Positions 47,364-58,922 of a DNA stretch of 64,000 bases are shown here, piece after piece. The translations under genes were made by a program, and so were the position numbers. The notes under the pieces were generated by a model that was given only the letters and a program-made list of their open reading frames with translations, searched no databases and was not told the DNA's origin. How positions within the stretch are numbered: position 1 is the stretch's first letter; the number at the start of each line of letters is the position of its first letter. Source of the stretch: Podospora comata (taxonomy: Eukaryota; Ascomycota; Sordariomycetes; Sordariales; Podosporaceae); NCBI GenBank assembly GCA_017354895.1, contig CP071493.1, positions 3,596,001-3,660,000 on the forward strand, given 5' to 3'.

Positions 47364-48290
47364 ATGGATGGGATGGGGGGAAACCTGCCCCTGGGGATGG
47401 GAGAAGAGGGGATTGGGGGGCTGTTGTGTATAATATGATGGATGGGGCTGATGATATCATGTCGAGCCCTGGTAGAGAAAAATAGGGGAGGAAGGGGGGT
47501 GGTGGATTTGTACAAATATTTAAAAAACAATAGAATCTGTGTACAGTGGTTAGTGTGTCTTGAGAACATGTGGTTGGTGTGCCTTTGAAAGCATACAGCT
47601 GTGTCTTTTAAGGATGATGAACATTCCTCGGCGGTATCTCGAGTGCTGCCCCTTTGATGCTTAGAATGCTGACAACTCATCTACTCGACAAGACTTTCCT
47701 TTTTAACCAAACAAAGGTTGGCACCTTTCTTCTTCTGGCAGTCACTGCATACCAGAATCACACGTGAAACTAGAACTGTGCAGCTGCCTGTCCTCATTCT
47801 TGCAGTTCAAAGGCACGAGGAAGGTGCACCTGGGCAGAGAGGAACGTCATGTAGGTGCCAGACCACAAGCTCCAATCTTCCTCCTGCAACCCATTGCCAG
47901 ACCGTTCAACCACAGCTTTTAACTACGGTACCGTCCACATCCATTTCATCCACATTCGTTACAGCAGCATTTCACACACAAACACACACAACTGTTAGCC
48001 TGAACAAGCCATACGCTTCATCAGCACCACTTAGCCTGATCCGCCATCAACCAATCCCCGGAAACTCAAGCCACCGTTAGGTTGCTGTGCTTGTGACCCC
48101 AGGTGAGCAAGAGAAGGCTGATGGGTAGTTCACGCCTAACGGAAAGCTAAACCTTGTGCTGTCAAACCAGAGATTTATCAGTACCAAAGACACACAAAAA
48201 CACAAAAAGACAACGAGGCTGACACCGGGCCAAATCCAAAACCGCCACGGCTTTACGCGTACTTTCATTATCCCCTAACGCGTAGGAACC
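47364..48290. other. Spacer
   Basis: No supported gene; 3' flank of the ribosomal-protein gene then featureless spacer. Confidence 0.5.
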
Positions 48291-48981
48291 ATGTCTTCCA
48301 CCACCTCAAGCTTGTCCGATTCAGCCGGGCCCAAGCCAAGGCCACCATCCCCAGATCCCAGAGGTTCGTCTAGTCCTCCTTCGGTGAATCACGTCAACGA
48401 TTATAGGACGGAGAAGATGTTTCACCAGGACATGTGCCGGGCGGTGGGGCTGTTATCGGAATACAAGGCCCTTTGCAGGCAGGTGAAGGAGATGAGTTTG
48501 GAAAGTCTGAAGGAGGGTTGGGCTTTGTCGGCGGAGACGAGATTGGGGTTGAATTGTTGTTTGCCTTATTTGACTGGGACGGGGCAGCATGAGGATTATG
48601 TCAAGTGGGGGGGAGTTGAGGCGTGCGATGGCTGCGTTGGAGAATTGGATTTCGTTGGTGGGGTGGGAGGTTGATCGGGAGAGGTGCAGGGTTGAGGAGG
48701 GGGGGTTGGTGAGGAATTTGGAGAGTTGGGAGGTGAGAGATGGGAAGGGGAAGGGGGAGGTTAATGGAGGGGGTGTTGGGGATGTGAGTGAGGGAGATGT
48801 GAGTGAAGGAGAGGCGAGCGTGGGAGGGCCAGAACGGCTTGTTTCCCTTCGTTCCATTCACTTGCCCAATCTGGTGTGGCAGGGCAAGGTTCTCACTCGT
48901 TGTCTCCAAAGGTCGGGGATGTGCAGCGTTATGCGAGTGGATACTGAATACTCTGGCAACAGAGAGCAGTCAGCAGAGTAA
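48291..48981 (+). pseudogene. Small unknown gene with a probable frameshift in a G run
   Basis: The frame from ATG 48291 (MSSTTSSLSDSAGPKPRPPSP) encodes a Ser/Pro-rich start, then a helical-looking region with Cys (HQDMCRAVGLLSEYKALCRQ) up to QHEDYVKW. At 48606-48612 a run of 7 G separates this from the next frame, which continues GELRRAMAALENWISLVGWEVDRER and runs open to 48981. One extra G would join both into ~230 residues. Either the gene is broken, or this is a sequencing error in a homopolymer. The downstream part is G-rich and low in complexity, so its coding status is less sure. No family recognised. Confidence 0.45.
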
Positions 48982-49681
48982 TTCGACTCTAGATTTTAAG
49001 TGTGGGGGTTTTACTAAAGAGGGGGAGTGAGGGTCTTGTAGAGGTGATTGACATCGGGAGGTGGTGTTTAAGCGGAAATACATACCTTGTGTATGGTCTA
49101 AAGGGGGATGCTGGCTAAAGTCATGAACAAAATCTAACAAGCGTATCTTTGTTATTTCAGAAGCTAGAAATTGTATACAGTGCGAAGAAAAACAAGCTGA
49201 TAGAGCAAAAACCAAGAATCCTTCGAAGAGAGGCCGTCACTGATAGTTGATAGATCTGTGAGACTCCAAGCCATCCTCTGGGGCTTCCAGAGAACCACCT
49301 GCTGGGACGCTTTTTTAATATATACCTAAGACCCTCTAAAAGGTGGAACTTGATGGCTATCACACCTTGCGTATCCGCTTTGCGTGATCCAAGACAGTTG
49401 GGGGGACCTTGGCCCGCGAGTAGGAGAGAGTTCTGGGTGCCTGACCAGGTGCCTGCGCGTTTGTCAATCGAGCACAACGTGTGTATCAAGGGGATTGAAC
49501 GCGTGACGACGGAGTCGAACGCACCTTCCAACAGAGTCGAACGTACCTCTAAGTGCTCACGGAATCGAATGCTAAAAAATAGAAAACAAACAAGCAAACC
49601 TACTCCTCTTCTGTTTTTGTCTCCATCCACTTTATATCGTGAGCATACCATCCACAATGATGGATGAAGAACAATTGAGGA
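48982..49681. other. Spacer upstream of the FunK1 remnant
   Basis: No gene recognised; searched by eye for a FunK1 N-lobe in all frames without success. Confidence 0.4.
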
Positions 49682-50599
49682 TTGTTCGAGAGAACCCCAT
49701 CGGAAACAGCCTTGATGGCTTCCGTGGGATGTACACTCTCTCACCAAACTCAACAAACTCGACAAGCAAACTTCAAGTATGATCATCGCAACTTCGAAGC
49801 CCTGTGTTTTGCTAACCGTCATACAGATGATGATGTCAAAAACAATGTCCGGAAGGGGTTGACCTTCGGGCGGAATGCATGGTTACCACCAAATCGAGTA
49901 CACCGGCGCCTCATCCTTTCCAAGTATGGGATTTCTATCGAATACGGAGCATCTTCAAAGCTGGCATGTACCGCCCTGGCCGACTGTATTGAAGGGCACG
50001 AACAGTTGCGGAAGAAAGCCGGCATCCTTCACCGAGATATATCTCTGGGTAATCTCAAGGTGAGCAAGGAAGATGATCGCGGGTTTTTGATCGACTTGGA
50101 TCACGCCGTCAAGGAGGAACATCTTCAAGGCTCCGAGCGAATGGTTAGCATACCGACTTTTATGGCCAACGGGGCACTCGAGGGTAAGCAGCACTGGTTC
50201 ATGCACGACCTTGAGTCATTCTTTTGGGTGTTGTTCTGGATTCGCATCCACCACGGAGGATTGGGCGAAGATTTAAGCCACGATCTCCGGGATCTTTACA
50301 AGTGGTGGCACTACGAGAGCGCGAGCTGGGTGGCAAACGTCAAGCTTGGACTTGTGGCCTTGGAGGAGAGGTTTACGAGAAAGGTCAACGAGTAAATCGG
50401 GCCACGCCATGCTTCGCTTGCCCCGGCGCTAAATGAGCTGCAACAAGTGGTGTTTTTTGAAGACGACGAACAGAGATTGTTGCGGGGCCGGGAAGACGAG
50501 AACCTCTATGCGTTGATGAAGGAGATTCTGAGGCGGGATAGGGGGGATGTTATTATCGAGAACGCTGTAAAGGATGGTGAAAAGGTTTTGTTAAGATGA
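49682..50599 (+). pseudogene. FunK1-type protein kinase remnant, N-lobe missing and nonsense-interrupted
   Basis: The frame gives the C-lobe of a fungal FunK1 kinase: GILHRDISLGN (catalytic loop), GFLIDLDHA (the DFG position reads DLD, normal in this family), IPTFMANGAL and FMHDLESFFWVLFWI (family signature). The region before GILHRDIS shows only the helix SSKLACTALADCIEGHEQLR; the Gly-rich loop and catalytic Lys are absent. A TAA at 50393-50395 interrupts the frame, but the same frame continues with the family's usual tail (ASLAPALNELQQVVFFEDD ... LYALMKEILRR) to the TGA at 50597-50599. FunK1 kinases are expanded and unstable in filamentous fungi. This copy is probably dead. Confidence 0.75.
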
Positions 50600-52864
50600 T
50601 GGTTAGGAGGTTTTTGAGATGGTTAGGATATCTGTGAGGATAGCCAATTGGTCTGTGAAGATAGTCGAAGGGGTTTTCAGATGTGAGGATATGTTGATGT
50701 AGTCTTTTGAGACCTTGTTCTTGGGAATAAGGGCGAAAGATAGTGATTAGACCTTACGTCCACTTGATACCCTTTTAAAGATAGTTGGCGGGTCTTTAAT
50801 GTGAATTATCGGCCTTCAAGAGACACTCGATAGAGGTGTCTTCCACCCTCTAAAGCCTTGATTTTACATAGAGTGCCTAATTATCTGGTGGACGAAGAGA
50901 GATGACTCTACATACTAACACATAAACCATGAAAGTTGAGAGGCCTTCTGATATCTGTCATGGGCCTGGTATTGGTCACTGCTTGGCTATGGCTAGCAGT
51001 ATCACACAAGGGCCGGAGATGTGCGTCCGCCAAATATGTCGTCACCTCTTAGCCAAGAGGGGTCTATTGTGTTGGATAGATTGGGTATAGATGGACCAGC
51101 CAAACTCTTGTGATTCGTTGGCTAACCATCCCCTGGACCCCGGAGAGCGGCGAAAATATAACCAGATGTGGAATTAGCCGTTCGTTGAACTCTTCCGTAA
51201 TGACAACGACTACCCTATTTTGATGCTGTTCCGTGACTGCATGATTGTTTAGACGAGGGTCGGTACCAAGAGTTAGACCAAGAGTGGTGGTCATGGTATT
51301 ATTTGGCCTTTGGAATCAAGTTCCGCAATGAGGAATCAATTGTGCTGTCAAGATACCAAGATGTTTTCTTTGGAAGGTGACCAGTAGCTTGAAACACGTT
51401 GGCGATGGCTGCCAAGAAACGGGTAGCCGCCTGCCAGACCGTTTGCTGCACGGTTGAAGGGTTGCTATTGGTGCAGCGCCGTGCAGTTGCCCCACCCACT
51501 CCCTTTTTGGAACTGGGATACGATCTGCGATCTCTCCCTTGGGCATCCAGTGATTGCCGCTGCACGTTTTCCTTGGCTTGACTTGGACTTTTCTTGACTA
51601 GGCTTTTGGGGATGGGACAGCTCTGGGGAGGGGGGGAGTGTTGGCCAGTCGAGGAGAGACGGTGACAAACTCGGTGATATTGGGTGCCCAATCAAGAAGA
51701 AAGCCCGCGCTATAGCCAAGTAATGACACAAGTCCGACTGTTCATCCCTCAGTCTTGGAGGCTGAGATCACCAGTCGATCAGATCCCTAATTCCGAAGGG
51801 TAAGGAAAACGAAAAAAAGAAGAAGGCAGATTTCCAGGGGTTAGACGCACCCGCGTGGCTGGAAAGTAGAAACAAATAGAGAGGGAAACACAATGGGAGG
51901 GAGGGCCTATCACGGAGGTTCGCATGCAGGCCGCAGACGACCTGAGCCATGCGGGAGGATGGGCCGCAGCACCCAACACCTCACCACCACCACCAGGCAA
52001 TGAACATTCTTCACATTCGGACTTGATATGAATGCAAAGAGTTTATTTACAGTTACAAGACAGGGAAGTCAAGCCCATGACTGCGGCCGCCTTTTTTCTT
52101 GGGTGCTGAGGTGGCTATCAAACATATTTTGAGAGGAACGACAACCACTTACATGATGGGAAGGTGTGGGACTAGGGTCGTTACCATCGCGCTTGCCTGC
52201 ATTTCTTGTGCTTTTGTCTTCACCAGTCGGACCCTTCAGCCTGGGCCACCTGTCTCCGCCTCCTCCGCCGCCGGTTGTGTTTTTCTGTAGGTCGGTATCC
52301 ATGTCTCTCTTTTTTTTTCTCGAGGTTGTACCAATGGGGGCCGGGTGGTTGTCAACCACGCCTCTCCGAGCCTCCTCCCCTGTTCATTTCCCCAAGATGC
52401 AGGTAGGTGTGACTTTGCCTTTGTAGCTGCTGACTGCTGCTGCTGCTCTTGTCGCCATTGATAAATATAAATCACATTGCCCGCTTGCCCTTGCTCTTCC
52501 TTTTCTTTTGCTCTTTCCCGTTTACCGACTTGCTCTTGTGTTTCCGTTTTTCTTTTCGTTCCGTCTCATCAAGAGCTTGGGTGTTCCCAATATACACAAA
52601 GAACTTGCGTCATATTCTTTGGTTTTTCCCAATTTCCCGCCTTATTAATAACACAAGCACGCACGCTCAACCTTGTGTGTGTGTGTGTGACGAGAGTCTT
52701 GCTTGTTTGTCCGACATTACCCTTGCTTGGCTAGCTACCAGACCTTTTATCATTCCTCGTGCTCCCCTTGGAGAAAGGGTATAAAGTAGCCTTCTGTTCC
52801 GCCCCCCTGCGTAACACACCACCCTCGGTTACCTTTCCTACAACACCTACAACACACCACAACA
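50600..52864. other. 2.3 kb spacer with a decayed ~20 bp repeat and (TG)n
   Basis: 50600-50860 shows weak ~20 bp periodicity (GATGGTTAGGATATCTGTGA, AGATAGTCGAAGGGGTTTTC, TTTTAAAGATAGTTGG) like the interior of the TIR elements. A (TG)n run lies at 52676-52690. The last 400 bp are CT-rich and probably the promoter of the SOD gene. No gene seen. Confidence 0.5.
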
Positions 52865-53820
52865 ATGCGTGTCTCGAACAACCTCTCCCTTGTCCTCCTC
52901 GCTGCCGGCGTGACAGCCCAGTCGGTCGAGCCTGAGACAGGCGTATGTTCTCCCTATTCCGAACCAATTGACCTCGAATAACATCACTGACTGGTATCGT
53001 GTAGAAACTCGGCGATGCCACCATCGTAAGCAACAACCCCGTCGGGGTCGTGTACAAGGCCGTCCTGCCGGCGGAGGCTTGGTTCAAGCCGGCGTATCCA
53101 GATGGGGGGAATATCGAGGGGGAGGTCACTGCTGTGGCTGCCGAGTCGGGGGAGGGAGTGGTGTATACATACAAGCTCTCCAACCTGCCCAAGGAGGGCG
53201 GGCCGTTCCGTATGTCTTTTCTTTTTCGTTACCCCCCCGCCCCATATGGCATCGTTGTTAACACTTATGATGTAGCCTACCACCTCCACGTCGCCCCTGT
53301 CCCCGCCGACGGGAACTGCACCGTCACGCTCGCCCACTTGGATCCGTTTATCCGTGGGGAAAACACGTCTTGCAACCCGTTTGCTCCGCAGACGTGCCAG
53401 GTTGGGGATTTGAGCGGCAAGTTTGGGGAGATCAGACCTGAGGAGGATGGGACGTGGGAGACGACGTATACGGACTTGTACTCCTCGACGCTTGAGGGGT
53501 TGGGAAGTTTCTTTGGGAACAGGAGCATCGTGTTTCATTATCCTAACAAGACTAGGATTAGCTGTGCCAACTTTGAGAAGGTGGAAGGGGGGGTGAGCAG
53601 CAGTGTGACGGTGCTGCCGACGGTGACGGGTAATGGTAGTTATACTATTTTGCCTACGGGGGGTGTGAGCACTACTACCGGAGGGGGGCCAAGCACCACG
53701 AGTGATGCGGGGGCTGGGACGGAGACGACCACGTCGCCTCCTTTGAGTGGAGCTGCTGGGTTGAGGGGGAGTGCGGTTGGGGCGTTGGTTGTGGGGGCGG
53801 TGGTTATGTTTATGTTGTAA
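52865..53820 (+). CDS. GPI-anchored extracellular Cu-only superoxide dismutase-like protein
   Basis: Three exons, 52865..52942, 53005..53209 and 53276..53820, give 275 residues. A signal peptide (MRVSNNLSLVLLAAGVTAQS) is followed by a SOD_Cu-type beta-barrel. All four copper ligands of fungal Cu-only SODs have counterparts: two His in YHLHVAPVPADGNC, the bridging-position His in LAHLDPF, and the His in IVFHYPNKTRISC. The zinc loop is replaced by the CNPFAPQTCQVGDLSG segment, as in the Candida SOD4-6 type. A Ser/Thr/Gly-rich stalk and a hydrophobic C-terminus (SAVGALVVGAVVMFML) indicate GPI anchoring at the cell surface. It likely detoxifies superoxide or makes peroxide for wall signalling. 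The second intron (66 bp) is in frame. Confidence 0.85.
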
Positions 53821-54616
53821 GGGGGGTTAAGGTGATGGAGGGTGGGAGGATTGAGGCGTTGGGGGGCGTATTAAATTGGTTTTTCTTTTCTTGCTTGAGA
53901 TTCTTTGGTAGATGAAAGCTAGGTTCATTGTGTTGCTTTGGGCATGGTTAATTTGGGAGGGAATGAAGGATTATGATAAACTAATGTTTATAGCTGAATG
54001 CAATGGTCTTGATATGTTGATGGGAGAGAGGGGGCTGTGACTTGGTAATGGTGGTGATTGCAACTCAGAGGGGCTCTCGATCGAGTAGTGCCTTGAAAAG
54101 TATGTTGAAACTGGAATTGGCAACTGAAATCCAAGTGACGGTGATAATGTGTCACTGTTATGGTCATTTCGGACCGTAATAAGAGTGTCATGGTGTGTTG
54201 TTGCTGCATGGTGGTGGTCATGATGATTGTGATTTTGTCTTTTGCCAGAGGTCAAAGGAGGTCACTTACTGTGGGGAGAAGGTTTGTTTTCAGTGTCTGG
54301 AATATCGAGAGCAGATAATGCTAGAAAAGTGATGTGCTATGAGTATGATGGGGAGTGTGTTGGGACTTGAGCAGCGTCTTTCTGCTCTCTTCGGTCATCG
54401 AGGCAATGCGTTGGTACTGCCGGGGAGTACAGGGACATGTTTCTCACCTAGCTACCTAAATTACCTAGGTAATAACCAAGCTATCTAGTTGCTTCAGAGA
54501 GGAGGGATTCGAAGGAATAGGTGTGTAGATTTGCACGCGAGCAGCCTCCTTCTAATGTCTAGGATGACGATAGTGCATGGCGGTATGGGTTGATCTTTTT
54601 TCTTCGCACTTTGTAA

Positions 54617-54988
54617 GAGAGAACATGCACGGAGCCCCTTAATTATCTTGCCAACACCCCCCTTTAATATAAGATTTAACTATATTTGGAAGCATAATTA
54701 TTGAGGGTTGAAAGATATTTAATAGACTCTAAAATATAGTTAAAAGACGATATAAGGTACTTAAGAGGCCTGGAAAAATGGTTAAAAGGCCTTGAAAGAT
54801 GGTTAAGAGGCCTTGAAGATAGTTTAAGGGCTTTAAAAGATAGTTCGAAGGCCATTAAAGATAAATTAAACGCTTATTAATTTTCCCTAAAAGCATTTTA
54901 TTACATTATATTATAGGAAAGGTAAGTAAATAGTTAGGCAGGGGAGCACTAATAAGATCAAAAAGGGGCTCCCCGTCGAGGTTCTCTC
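54617..54988. mobile_element. Short non-autonomous TIR element (MITE-like), copy 2
   Basis: About 370 bp. The left end reads GAGAGAACATGCACGGAGCC; the right end read backwards is GAGAGAACCTCGACGGGGAG. Inside are at least five ~20 bp direct units of the form AGATGGTTAAGAGGCCTTGA. Compare copy 1 at 33449-33699. No transposase. Target-site duplication not clear. Confidence 0.7.
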
Positions 54989-55433
54989 CTTTTTAAATAA
55001 GAGGCGGGCTTCATTATTTGGGAGGGGAACTCACGGATGGGGTGCTGGTGTTGATGTGAAAGAATGGAAGTCCAGTAGTCGAAAAGAAAACAGGGACGAG
55101 GGCAATGCTGCTAGTAAGAGTATAGATCTACCATAGATAACTGCTCGGGACGCCGGGTACTTTTCTTTAAGAGCTCAATAATGGGTGATGCAGGGGTTGT
55201 GACCGTTGAGCGATCTGGGGGGGTGATTGGAGTTGCTGTTGGAAGGAAGTTGGGGTTAAGAGGTGAGGGCTGTGAGGCGAGAGTGAGATGTGAAAAGATA
55301 GCTTTTGCCAATATGAGTGGAGAGTGAAGAGAAATTTCGTGTCAAAGCATGATATATACCGAGGCACTTGCTTCTGAACGACCGATGGTGTTTTTGCTGA
55401 GTCCTGGGTGAGGTGAGGTTTCGATCTGTGTAA

Positions 55434-55447
55434 GTGGGTTAGGGTTG
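55434..55447 (+). promoter_or_regulatory. Doubled telobox (GGGTTAGGGTTG)
   Basis: Two TTAGGG units in the gene-poor stretch, with no recognised promoter nearby. Confidence 0.3.
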
Positions 55448-56431
55448 TGGGTCAGGATATCAGCTTGGGTGAGCTATGTCAGGGAAGGGAAATATTAAAG
55501 AAAACATCCTTCAAGACGTATGTTGGAAAGCACTGAAACTTTTCATCAGCACTTGTCTTGACAGTGATACCAAATCTCATGATGGCTCCGAAGCTGCTCG
55601 GCTTGCTCTACCTACACGTGGTGCGCAAAATTGTTCCAAGAGTGATACTGTTCCACATCCGATAGTGAGGCAATAATTCATCATGAAAAAAAAGAAAACA
55701 GAAGCCTCATTGTTGCGAGACTGGACCTTGAGATGCTCATTGGTTCCAGTGGCCATCCCTTGAGCGGAACTGGCCCCGCGTCAACTGCGCTTCGACCGCG
55801 GCGGCGGCAGTATCCGACATTTCCTGAGCCGGCAAGGAACCCGTATCGGATCGTGAGGCTGTGGCACATCGGACCGGAAGCCTTGGTGTCTCCTCGGCTC
55901 CATGTGAGCTTGACGATGAGAGGCAGGTACCTTGCCTGATCGCCTGATCGACTGATGAAGCGGGTGATGGCTAGAGGATTTGTTGACTGGATTCCCGGTT
56001 TGCTACCCCAGCTATGCTAGTGGTGGCCTTCAAGGTGCTCGCAGACCTCCAAAAACTTGATGATATGCAAGCGAGCCCTGGCAGGCTGAACGCTGGGGAG
56101 GTTTGGGGGTGTTGCTAACTTTTTTGGGGAAGCCGGCAGTTGTTTCCGGGGGTTCCTGGCGGCGATCATCTTTTTAGTGGGGCTACCCGCTGCGGGTTCA
56201 TGCTGAAGAAACCCGCTGTGGGGTTGTCGACCTGGGTTCCCGGTGTAGCATGGTTACAACCTCATCAATTGAGATGTCGACTGGCAGCGGTGATGTTCAG
56301 GCACCGAAAGCCATAGCAGCTGTGCAACCTGCCGCGGGAGCGCATTAATTCTCCTGATATTGGGATCGATGACGAGGCATCCAGTGAAGAGCTCGAGGTG
56401 AGTGGGAGGGAGGAGGGATCGAGGTTCCAGG

Positions 56432-56665
56432 ATGTGGTTGGCTGCCGTTGGTGTTACATCGAATGCAGTGCTGATCAATGTCTCAGTCTCAGCTGTTTTT
56501 TTCCTTGTGAAAACCCTCCTCGGATCTGGACTACCAGCGTTGCTGGCGACTCATGATGGACATCTTCTTTCTTTTGCTCTTGTCGCAATCATCATGATGG
56601 TATCCGACGCTGTGGTAGTGGCCATGCTCAGCAATAATACCCCGGGAAGAGGCTGGGGTGATTAG
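56432..56665 (+). CDS. Possible short membrane ORF (77 aa), doubtful
   Basis: ATG 56432 opens 77 codons with two hydrophobic helices (AVLINVSVSAVFFLVKTLL and LLSFALVAIIMMVSDAVVV). There is no family match and no supporting promoter or intron. It may be the last exon of a decayed membrane protein. Confidence 0.2.
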   Translation: MWLAAVGVTSNAVLINVSVSAVFFLVKTLLGSGLPALLATHDGHLLSFALVAIIMMVSDAVVVAMLSNNTPGRGWGD

Positions 56666-58922
56666 CTCCGAGGATTGGCCGGCCAAGGAGCCTTTGACAA
56701 ACGACAGTCTTGATCTGAGAGTTGTCGGTCAGTAGCTAAGTACACAACTACAGTACAGTACTAGTGAGCCATTGGAACTGACTTGATCAAGATAGATAGT
56801 TAGGAGTCGAGGTGGAGTCATGACCACACCCTGTATTCGGCCGAGAGAAACCTTATCGTCGGGACTCTCGTAATCTTTGCCAGGGTGCTTTCCAGGCACC
56901 TGGTCTGCCATCCTCAAGTATGTAGAGACCGAGCCTTGCTTGACCGACGACTGCCGAGTTTCCCAGGAGAGATATCTTCAGAAGTCAATGGAACCTAGCT
57001 GTCGATCTACACCATCAATGCCCTTTCGGTCAGGTCACGGTTCACGCTAGGTTACCACCGGTGCGGACAAAAAGCATCTTGGCTGGTCTGGCGATCCTGC
57101 CGGCAGCTGCGATCTCTTGGATGGTGGGGCTGCAGACTAGTGTATGATATCGTAGACTGGAGCTAACATCCTCAACAGATAGACCCCACGACGAGCGACA
57201 CGCATACGTACACGCAGCCCAATGAGGAGATCTACCGCAAACGATCAGTCGTGGCGTTCTGTCATCTTGGAATCCAGCTGCCAACTGCAACCCTTAACAC
57301 CACCCTCCTCTTCCGAAAGGAGAAAAGGCCTCCTGCAACATCAACCCATGTTGCCCTTTTGATCTCATATCGGCGACCGTCACGTCCCCGGGTGCAGTTG
57401 GAACCCTGCCTTCTTCTCAAAGCGGTCAACTGATGGCAAGAATCGAGGTGAATCCGGTCGCTCTCCAAACTGCCGTTGTCCCTCGGTCACAGTTGGTTAG
57501 GGCGAACTCGTACCCTGCAGGTAATACTTGAAGAAGCGCTTACACTCGATGACCAATGGTCTCTCAAGACCAGGATGGCTCTTACTACACCTCCCTGTGA
57601 TATTGACTGGATACATATCCTGGGGTCGTCGTCCGGTTTCCGAGCAATCCCTTTGCAGATCAGGCCAGCCAATCCGCTCTTGTGGTCCCGCAGCCGGCTC
57701 AGTTGCTTTAGTCACCTCTACTGTCACCGTGATGGTTCAGCTGAGACATCGCAACGCTCTCAATGCTCACCAAACGGGAGGGATATGATCTGTGGCCAAG
57801 CATCAAGATTGTACATTCACGTCGCGAGGGTATTCAGCGAGGGGCTGTGCCGTGAGGGTGTTCAGCACTCTGGACTGTTGTATATTGGAATCGGAGACGA
57901 ACTACCGACTACGCACAAGACCTTTGATCGCCATCTGTTAGGTTGTTCGCCGCAGCATCATGATCAAAATCCGTTCCAACCACGCTCTCCAGCTTACCAC
58001 ATGCGCTGATAACGTGGCGAGCCATGAAGCACCCGCAGCCAACTGCATACGTTGGAAGGACAGGGTCTAACGAGACATGATGTCAACCCCTCTGCTGGGA
58101 CTCGCGACGTATCCCCGTGTTCACGTTTCTTCAGCAAAGAGAGACAATTCTGCAAGATCCGCTGACAGGATGTTGCACGTTGGAACACAGCCGCTCGGGG
58201 ACCTCCTGTCAATATTCTGCAACCCTTCTATCCTGTCCCATCGGCGATCCTTTGAGACATCTAGATGTTCCCTCGGTCTGGTGTCCAGCTTATTTCCAGT
58301 GAATCTAGGTGACTGGAGTACTCCAGAATTGCCGTGAATGGAGCAGTATCGAAGAGACAACCGCCTAGAAAAAGACTCAGTAGTATTCTACATGCGGAGG
58401 TGGTCTATCCCACTGCTCCCTTGTTACGACTGGCTATCACCCAGGTTCTTCGCCGGTCTTGGTGTAGAATAGTCCCTGTCGAGCCCCCCCACACCGATTC
58501 CACTCCATTTCCCCCGGTCCTACCAGCACCCCCTGCCCACCTGGACGGAGTAGGAGGGTGGGATGATGACCGGTCAACGACCAACGGTAATGACCATCTT
58601 GCCCTCCAAGTGCGCCGGCACCGCCACCGATTCACCCGGGAACACCCACCCATAGCGAGCGTTTGGCCTTCTCCTTGTTACGCAAGCTGTCAAGCTCAAG
58701 AGATAACCTATCGGATGGTATATCGTCTCGGCTATCGTGTCACCCCGGCAGAGGTGGGCATCTTCGGGTGGGAGATCAACATGAACTCGGAGAAACTTTA
58801 CATGGCACTATCAGGGGGTGTACAAATATTTAAAGGGTTGATCTCGTCCACGTCCCCCACACTAGGTCAGGCACACGTCCAACCAACTTCTCTTTCACCA
58901 TCATAGTGTGAATTTCGTCATT

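Larger units (their letters stand above)
53821..58922. other. 5.1 kb gene-poor stretch with a TIR element
   Basis: No gene I can support with a family match. It contains the TIR element at 54617-54988, a doubled telobox at 55434-55447 with no recognised gene nearby, a short possible two-helix membrane ORF at 56432-56665, and several long frames (for example 57476-58009 and 58334-58906, plus strand) whose translations show no domain. Composition is mostly balanced, unlike the AT-rich island at 39.8 kb. Confidence 0.5.

Noticed and set aside
53276-53480. Missing His in the GDLSGKFG segment as a sign of a dead Cu-SOD
   Set aside because: That position is not one of the four copper ligands of Cu-only SODs, all of which are present.
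57476-58906. Two long plus-strand frames (57476-58009 and 58334-58906)
   Set aside because: No recognisable family, no intron signals and no promoter; chance open frames in GC-balanced DNA are expected at this length.
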